Assembly: GCA_003991915.1 (NCBI GenBank)
Contig: RQTK01000033.1
Location: 196,897-260,896, forward strand
Direction of reading: 5' to 3'
DNA from: Elysia chlorotica
Lineage: Eukaryota; Mollusca; Gastropoda; Plakobranchidae
Length of the DNA stretch: 64,000 bases
Shown: positions 56,860 to 64,000 of the stretch, in pieces
Layout: every line of letters begins with the position of its first letter
How positions within the stretch are numbered: position 1 is the first letter of the stretch
Position numbers and translations under genes: made by a program
Notes under the pieces: generated by a model
Seen by the model: only the letters and a program-made list of their open reading frames with translations
What the model was told of the DNA's origin: nothing
Databases searched by the model: none

Positions 56860-56885
56860 TAACACCCGGAAGTAGGCGGGGCAGA
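56860..56885 (-). promoter_or_regulatory. Candidate EXOC2 promoter: ETS and GC-box motifs
   Basis: CCGGAAGT (56866-56873, an ETS/GABP-type site) and GGCGGGGC (56875-56882, an Sp1-type GC box) are two bases apart in otherwise AT-rich DNA about 1.5 kb upstream of the EXOC2 start codon. Such pairs are typical of housekeeping promoters. A possible 5' UTR donor (ACG/GTAGGT) lies near 56574. Orientation and target gene are inferred. Confidence 0.45.
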
Positions 56886-57061
56886 TAAGGGATAGCACTC
56901 TCAAAAACAAACAAAAAGTTGTGCTTCAGCTTTTTTTGTTTTGATTTGCTGTGACTGCACACTTTTAGTCAAAGAAAATAAAAATAATAAACAATAAATA
57001 TGAAAGAAAAAAAGATACAAAAATACTCCCAATGCTACTGTTTCTTCTACCGGTACTACAT

Positions 57062-57201
<140 letters not shown>

Positions 57202-57439
57202 GGCCATATTTAAAACGTTTTCTATTAGCTATATTTGGGACTACTAATGAGTAGCACTAATGCAACCACATGTAGGCCTAATTATAATGTGCGTGCGAGA
57301 GAGAGGTGCATGGGTCATCTGTGCGGCTTTCATAGCTGAAGATGGAGAGTCCTCTAATGTTTGTCTTCCATAGTTTGTATATCTCAAACTGTTTTTTTTT
57401 TTTTTTGTAATTTGGCTCTCGGATACCCGGTACCTAAAA

Positions 57440-57476
57440 TTATATATAATTTATATATATATATATATATATATAT
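57440..57476. repeat. (TA)n microsatellite
   Basis: TA run ending before GTGG. Confidence 0.9.
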
Positions 57477-58302
57477 GTGGTTCTTAAGAAGAAAAACATT
57501 TTTAAAGAGAAAAAAAAGGGGGGGGGGGTCGCCCTGCGCATTGAGAGTGATATTTATTTAAGTCATACTAACAGTTACTGCCTTCTGTTTTTCAGTGTTT
57601 CACTGTGTTTTAGTGATTTGTGACCTTTGTTTTGTTCGGTAAATCTGACGAATCAAGCACTGACCAAAATCTGAGAATTTGTTTCACTCAACATGGGGTA
57701 AGCAGACATTCTTAGTTATAGTACTTATACAGTAGATCTAGATTAATATGGACTTCGTTGTCATTAAATATAACCTTACAATAAACGTTTTATTTTTGTT
57801 CTACCTGCACTAAAAACAATCGGGACCAAACTTAATCAATATCTACATTTTAGTTCAAAAACAGATGAAGGACATTTCGTTTAATCCTTGGTGTAATCTA
57901 GACCCAGGAGACCGAGACGCGGCAGTGAATTTTCTTTCTAAAAGTAATAATACCAGAAGTGATTATTTCTGTTCACGGCTTCCCACTTTCGCCATGGCTA
58001 AGTATTATTACTTGAAAAAAAAGACTTTATGGGAAAGTTCTTTTGGCTCTATGTTATTGTTAGGGCGTCGCTAAATGGTTGAAAGGCTTTCGGGTTCGAA
58101 GCACTGGGTTGAGCTGTTTTTCGTTTGTTTGTTTTTTTCCATAACGTAAAAGATTTGCGCACGTTTTCAGATGTGATGTTCTTTTCTTTGAAACTTTATA
58201 TTAGCTGTATACATGCAAAAACGACTGTTAGCTTTGTAAAATATTCTGTTGTTGTTTTTTGTTTGTTTTTGTTTTGTTTTTTGTTTGTTTTTTGTTTTTT
58301 TT

Positions 58303-58311
58303 NNNNNNNNN
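58303..58311. other. Assembly gap (9 N)
   Basis: N run in a T/G-rich stretch. Confidence 1.
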
Positions 58312-61300
58312 CGTGGGTGTGTCGTTTTTTTTTCTCTCCTAACGCCAGTTAGCCATAAAAATATGTATACTTTTATTTGACTGAATGTCCTGTTAAAAAA
58401 ATCATATTTATAAACTTAATTTTGGGTATGTTCCTTTTGGTTGTCTGTAGACGATTCCCGCCGATAAGTTAAAACAACCCACCATTGTGTTTAAAACGAG
58501 TGCATAAATGTTGGGCCGGTCGTTTTGTTTTTGTTTTTGTTTTTTTTACATTTTGCTCCTTATAACTGAATGGAAAAGCAGATAAAGCATATTAATAATA
58601 CATTGAATGAAGGCGAGGAGACAGGCGAGCATTCTCAAATATTTATAAACTTCATGCTGCTAATCGACGCAAAGCGATAGAGTAATGAGCGCTATTATCA
58701 GAAGTGAACAAGACCCCAGCAAAGAAACTCAAAATTTCCAAGATACTCACGTTGATTAGACATTCCTTTAGCAGATGAGCCGCGCCAGTTTTTCAAAGTT
58801 AGCAAATATCTTTATTGACAAAGAAACAAAATTGACTAGCCTATATCTATACCTTAATGTTGTTTACCTTCAACAGGCTAGTCCAGAATACATTTTGAAC
58901 ATGCTTTAACTCGAGTTCTTTTGGTGTCGAATTTGCGGTGGGTAGCGGCATTTTAAAGCTAAATATCACCTAGAATCATCTCCAATCAACAATGTCATGT
59001 CACATGAGCGACTGGTTCACCTGTCTCTTCTGAGCATTGAATCAGATGTTCTTCCTGACCAAAAATATATTTTGTTTCAAGAAAGTCAAGGGAAGTTCCG
59101 CTTCTGTATGACCACTTTTCAAACGAGTGACATACAAATTATTACAATCATTAATTACTCCAGCTATTACAATATAACTCTGCACGTTTCTTTTTGTCGT
59201 TGTCTCTAAAATACATAAAAAAACAAAAAACAAAAACAGCATAGAACAACTCTTAATGGGAGTGAGGGACCCTCTGCAACCTAAATCCGGTACTGCGAGA
59301 GAGGAACACATCCTCTTCACAGACACCCCCCCCCTTTTTTCCCCTCTTTTCCTACCAAAAAACCCCCCCCCTTTTTTCCGTCTCTTTTCCTACCAAAAAT
59401 CCAAAACAACACACAAAAAACACACACCCCTATTCACCCAAGCGATAAAAAATTAATGGCTACACTAAAAGGGTCTCCAAAAATAAACAAAAAATACAAA
59501 ACGTTCCTACGTACGTTCCTACGTTTACATGAGGCATTCACAACAACAACAAAATAACAGAAAAGACCAGAAAACAGCACTTGGAGATTCTTTTGCAAGA
59601 TAAATGTTGGTGATATGGAACAGTACTCAAATATCTCAGTAAGCTTTGCAATATAAAGCTCTCAACTATTTGTTTTTTTTTCAACCATAAGTATGCAAGT
59701 AATGAGGTGTAGAGATATGGATAGAACCAGGTATCGGAATTCAACTAGCTGATCATTTCTGAACTGATGGCTAAGCTTTTCTTATTGTGATGATCTTAAA
59801 GATAGTAATATGTGGTAGTGGGTGGGATATCCTTTGTGAGAATGGTAGTGGTGGATTCTTAGGTTTAAAATAACGGAAATACGGGAGTTTTCAAAAAATG
59901 TTTAGGTTTTATTTGATTCTTAGAGCATTGTTCCATAATGCCCATAATTTTATTTTCTACATTGTTCTTCACCTGAGTCTCTTTTGAAGTCGCATCAGGG
60001 TTAAATTCTTAAGTTACCATAGGCTACTTTTCAGCCCGTGTATTTCAGTAAATACTGTTTTTTGAGCAGTCTAATACTCTATGGTGATTCAAGAAAATCT
60101 TTTAAAAATGTCCGGTTATCCTCAATCTTTAAGTTGAATAGCATTTATTGTGCATCAGGAATACGCAGCGGTACTAAAAAAAAATGACAATGCCACTAAC
60201 ATAGTATAGAACTAAAGAAGCTTAGAGACTTTTTTTTTGCAATTTAATTTTGTACTTAACTCATACATTGTTATCCTCTAAACCCTAATTAGCAGTGTAG
60301 GCACCAGGCCCATGCCGAGGGCTCTCTGCAAGGCAATCAGATATTGGTTTGTATTACTATTAGCCAAGAACACAGAGGGATGACCACAGGATGTAACAAT
60401 TTTTTTACATTAAGTTGCTGCAGAAATTTTAGGATCAAGACGCCACAGGGTCAATGAAAAGCAAGATGGCGCAAAATTTGACGCATGACACATTTGATCA
60501 GACAAAGCTTTGATATTACACGTGAGTCCACTTATAGATTCAATAGTATTCATATTTGATTATATACATCTACCAAATCTTTAATTCGAGTTGATGGATT
60601 AAATTTCCTAAAAATAAACATGGTTGACATTAAGTATTTTCATACACAGGTCCTTAGGAAATTTATGTTTTTGTAATTTTGTATCAAGATATAACAGACT
60701 CACAGAAAAACAACCAGCAGATATATTTAAGAAAAGAATGCCACATCAGCGAAGGGAATAGATAATTTTAGCCAGTGGTTTTAAACCTCAATAAATACTT
60801 AACTCTATTAAATGTTGTATAGACTATAAGTTTAAATTCTATGCGATAATTATGCAGTGTAAGCATGAAATAAAAAGTACACCATGGTACGTGAAATAGG
60901 ACAATTATTGACAAAACCCCTTTTGTCCTCCTTTATTCTTTTTGTTTTTTTAAATCCCATTCTGCAACCTATAATGTCCACCCTGCTCTTTCCTATATAC
61001 GCATTTATTACATAAATGGTATTCCAACAAGGAGTGCAATTCATAGACTCAATTTGTGCTTTTTTATAGTCCGGCAAAGGTTGATCAAGAGCCACCCTCA
61101 GGCCTGGTGTTCTTTGTGGGGATATCTTTTCAAAATTTTTAATCCTAAATGTCAGTTTTTTTCAAATGTCTGACAACACGAGCTCTAAGCTATTTTAACT
61201 AAAAAATAAAATACCAGAAGACAAAATAATTATTTCAATAGAAATTGCTGCAACTTGAGTGACAGATACAAAATGACCATATAAACATTGTTAGCATTAA

Positions 61301-61779
61301 AGGAATATTAAATCATAATAGTCAAGAGGCACTGTATACATATTTTAATTATCAGGAGAATTAGGGAGAACAAGTTAATATAATTCAAAATGAGTGTTGG
61401 GTCAAAGAATCAATACCAACGACACATTTCAGTTTATAAGAAAATAGCCTAAAAAATAAAGAGACATTTATATCGATGGTTACTTTGGTTACTACTGACA
61501 GTCATCAACGTAGCATATTGTGGAAATCACAAAACACAAATTCTTGTAAGTCAAACAAATTTATGATCTACTTTTATAAAACAAATCTTCTAGAACTAAT
61601 TTAGAATTTTTATTCTTGTTTTTTTTGTTTGTTAATTTTTTGTTTCTTAAGAAAAATATTACTTTTTTCTCTACCCATACAACAAATTTATAATGTCTAT
61701 TTCTATTCACACTCACTGAATGATCCATATAAAACTAACTAGGTTTTGCTATTTTAGGGCTGCTAGTGCTAGATAATAA

Positions 61780-61897
61780 AAATAGTAATAATGATAGTAA
61801 TAACAATAGTAATAATAATAGTAATAGTAATAATAATAACAATAATAATAATAATAATGATAATAATAATAAGAATAATAATAATAATAAATAATAA

Positions 61898-61928
<31 letters not shown>

Positions 61929-61933
61929 AATAA

Positions 61934-61964
<31 letters not shown>

Positions 61965-61995
61965 AAGAAGAAGAAGAAGAAATAATAAGAATAAT
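61780..61995. repeat. (AAT)n / (AAG)n compound microsatellite
   Basis: Mixed AAT, AAC and ATG units, then about 16 AAG units at 61935-61981. Confidence 0.95.
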
Positions 61996-63579
61996 AATAC
62001 CCTGAGTTTGGTCCCTGAGACAGTTCTATCTCCATCAATAGATCCTGTCTCTTCATAGGTTGTGGTAAATGCTAGCCATTTAAAAGTAACCAAGAGAATT
62101 TTTTTTAAGTTGGTAATAAAGTTTTAAAAAAATCTTATATCTTCTTTTCAAAGAGCCAATAAACATTGAAAATCTGTTTGCCTTGAATACAGACACTAAG
62201 TTATGCTAAACTAGCCCTAGGTGACAGAAAATAATGCAATTCAGTCTTTTTTTTTTTTTGCTTTAAAAAGTCTATAACTATGATGTCATGAGTTTAAAAA
62301 AAGGTGCTGTATTAAATTTTATTCATGTAACCTTTTCTAAAACCAGTTGTACTCTCTTTCAAAACAAAACATTGGAATAAACTTGAGTAACTCTGAAACA
62401 GATGAAACTAAGAGGACATAATTCATATTTTTTACGCTTGATTAGAAAGCATGACGACTTATAACAAATCGAAAAAGAAAAAAAAAAGGATTACAAAAAA
62501 AAAAGAGAGAGAAAGAAAGAAAGGAAAATGTTGCATTTGGTGTACCTGTAAGGAGACCATCAAACTTCCAGAGCAAAGAAATAAAAAAAGTAAGGCACTC
62601 CCTTTCCCCCTTTGAAGGCCTTCAGTGACACTTAGCAGTGGTTATAAATTTTGTGACTCAGCTTAGAAAGCTTGTAATAAAGTGTACCTGTATGCAGCAG
62701 GGTTCATGGTCTATGACTTCACAGGTGGGTTGTGGCGGGGCGTGTGTTTGTTTTCACAGATAATCTTACAGTCCCTGGATACCTTTTTTTCTCTCTGATC
62801 TCACAAGACCTGACTTAGATCTAGGCCACCCGGCTCATTGATAGTCTTTCATTTCATTAAGTTACACATTTCATCTCTCTTTCTGCCTCTTGGCTTCTGT
62901 CTCTGTCTGTCTCTCCCTCCCTCCCTCTCTCCGCCTGTCTGTCTACCTCTTTCGCTCTTTCTAAGCTTCTTTCCATCTCCAAATCTTTTTCCTGATCTAT
63001 CTATCTTTCTGTCTTTCCCTCGTTCTCTCTTGATCTCAATTTAAATCTTAACACTCAAAATCTGTGCTCTTGTTCTAGGCTCAAGATTTAGATCAATACT
63101 AGAAATAGAATAGTCCTTATTATCTTACTGACAATCTGTCATTCACCTGCTCATTTTCGTCTGTCTGCCTGCCTGTCCGCCTACTACATTTTATCACAAT
63201 AGAATGGAGAGGAAAGGTTTAAAAAATATTGACATATTTAAGATTAAATGAAAATGCATAAAGGAGTTTTAATTTTTACATACTTTTGCTTTTCTTATTT
63301 TTAGGATATCTGTCAAATTAAAACAATTTTTACCCCCTTCACATCCACAGCTCGTCAATAAATGGCAAACATATTAAAAAAATATAAGGCATGTTCACAA
63401 ACAGATTGCATATCACCAAGGGGTTAAACAATTTTGTTTAAAAAGATCATTATGATCGGCAGTGCAATAAATGGTTGAAGAAGCATAAAGCACATTAGGT
63501 TTAACACATCCTTGTTGAAATACAGCATAGGTATTAACTAATTCTTCAAGAAGAAATTTCAAGTTTTCAACCACTCTGT

Positions 63580-63690
63580 TTATCTGTTTTTTGACTCAGC
63601 ATTGCGGCGAAGTTTGCATTCCTTCACAGTCTTATCAAAGTGGTAAAGGTAGAAGATGGACACAATGCGGAACAATCCCATAGTCAATGA
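63580..63690 (-). CDS. Last coding exon of an unrecognised gene (5' part beyond window)
   Basis: On the minus strand an acceptor (TTTATTCTACAG) is followed by 36 codons and TAA. It begins on a codon boundary and reads SLTMGLFRIVSIFYLYHF, then a basic end (KECKLRRNAESKNR). The first half could be a transmembrane or buried helix with a basic tail after it. I do not recognise the family. The rest of the gene lies at higher coordinates, outside the window. Confidence 0.6.
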   Translation of the reverse strand, partial: SLTMGLFRIVSIFYLYHFDKTVKECKLRRNAESKNR

Positions 63691-64000
63691 CTGTAGAATA
63701 AACATATGTTCTCATTATAAAAGGAGTAAAAAAGTAAAGTTTCAATTAAAGCCAAGCAGCAGAAGGAAAAAAAATCCATTAGGAAATAATTATACATATA
63801 TTGTCATCTCATAACTTTATAAATATTTAACATTAAGATAGCATTTTGGCAGCTTTCAATAACCATTCAGCCACATAAAGTCAATGGTAAAAATAAGTAC
63901 CATCCAAGATTATTACATTCAATGGCATATTGTTTGCAAGGTACAAAGGGTAAAAAAACCTTCGAATCATTTGATACTCCTGTCATAAGTGGTATAAGAG

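Noticed and set aside
57690..57710. AACATGGGGTAAGC as a possible plus-strand first exon
   Set aside because: Looks like a start codon next to a donor, but no downstream exon could be linked.
61749..62093. Open frames rich in Tyr, Leu, Ile or Lys
   Set aside because: Translation of AAT/AAG microsatellites.

Overview
The window is animal nuclear DNA. It has long AT-rich introns, GT-AG splice sites, dense microsatellites, tRNA-derived SINEs and three assembly gaps (N runs). Gene content and the SINE tail (a unit ending in repeated CCAACTCAA) suggest a lophotrochozoan, most likely a gastropod mollusc. That placement is an inference, not proven by any one feature.

Layout. (1) 1-22065, + strand: the 3' part of one large gene (its 5' end lies before the window). 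It encodes a very long, low-complexity, glutamine-rich N-terminal region followed by a protein-kinase-like domain and a KEN domain of the IRE1/RNase L family. HRD, DFG and VAVK motifs are all replaced, so the kinase half is a pseudokinase; three of the four usual KEN active-site residues remain by eye. One kinase exon (14280-14406) lies on the opposite strand inside its own gene, and an upstream exon sits in a 1,533-bp tandem duplication whose two copies cannot both be spliced in frame. (2) 22066-29069: intergenic or 5' intronic DNA with microsatellites, a SINE, a 229-bp tandem duplication carrying a 38-nt exon-like piece, and a 562-bp gap. (3) 29070-37286, + strand: the 3' part of a gene for a single-pass membrane protein with a CUB domain, an LDL-receptor class A module, a transmembrane helix and a roughly 555-residue cytoplasmic tail (MIG-13/NETO-like layout). 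(4) 39089-55310, - strand: a complete exocyst component 2 gene (EXOC2/Sec5), 27 coding exons whose phases all join, 939 codons plus stop, convergent with gene 3; a candidate promoter with ETS and GC-box motifs lies near 56866. (5) 56900-63579: AT-rich, repeat-rich DNA with no gene I can support. (6) 63580-63690, - strand: the last coding exon of an unrecognised gene that continues beyond the window.

Functionally the genes are unrelated neighbours: an IRE1/RNase L-like RNA-cleavage or sensing protein of uncertain activity, a cell-surface receptor-like protein, and a Ral-regulated exocytosis tether. The main novelty is gene 1: a polyglutamine-fused pseudokinase-KEN protein with a disrupted exon order (true inversion or assembly error), a missing kinase exon, and a phase-incompatible duplicated exon next to a minisatellite.
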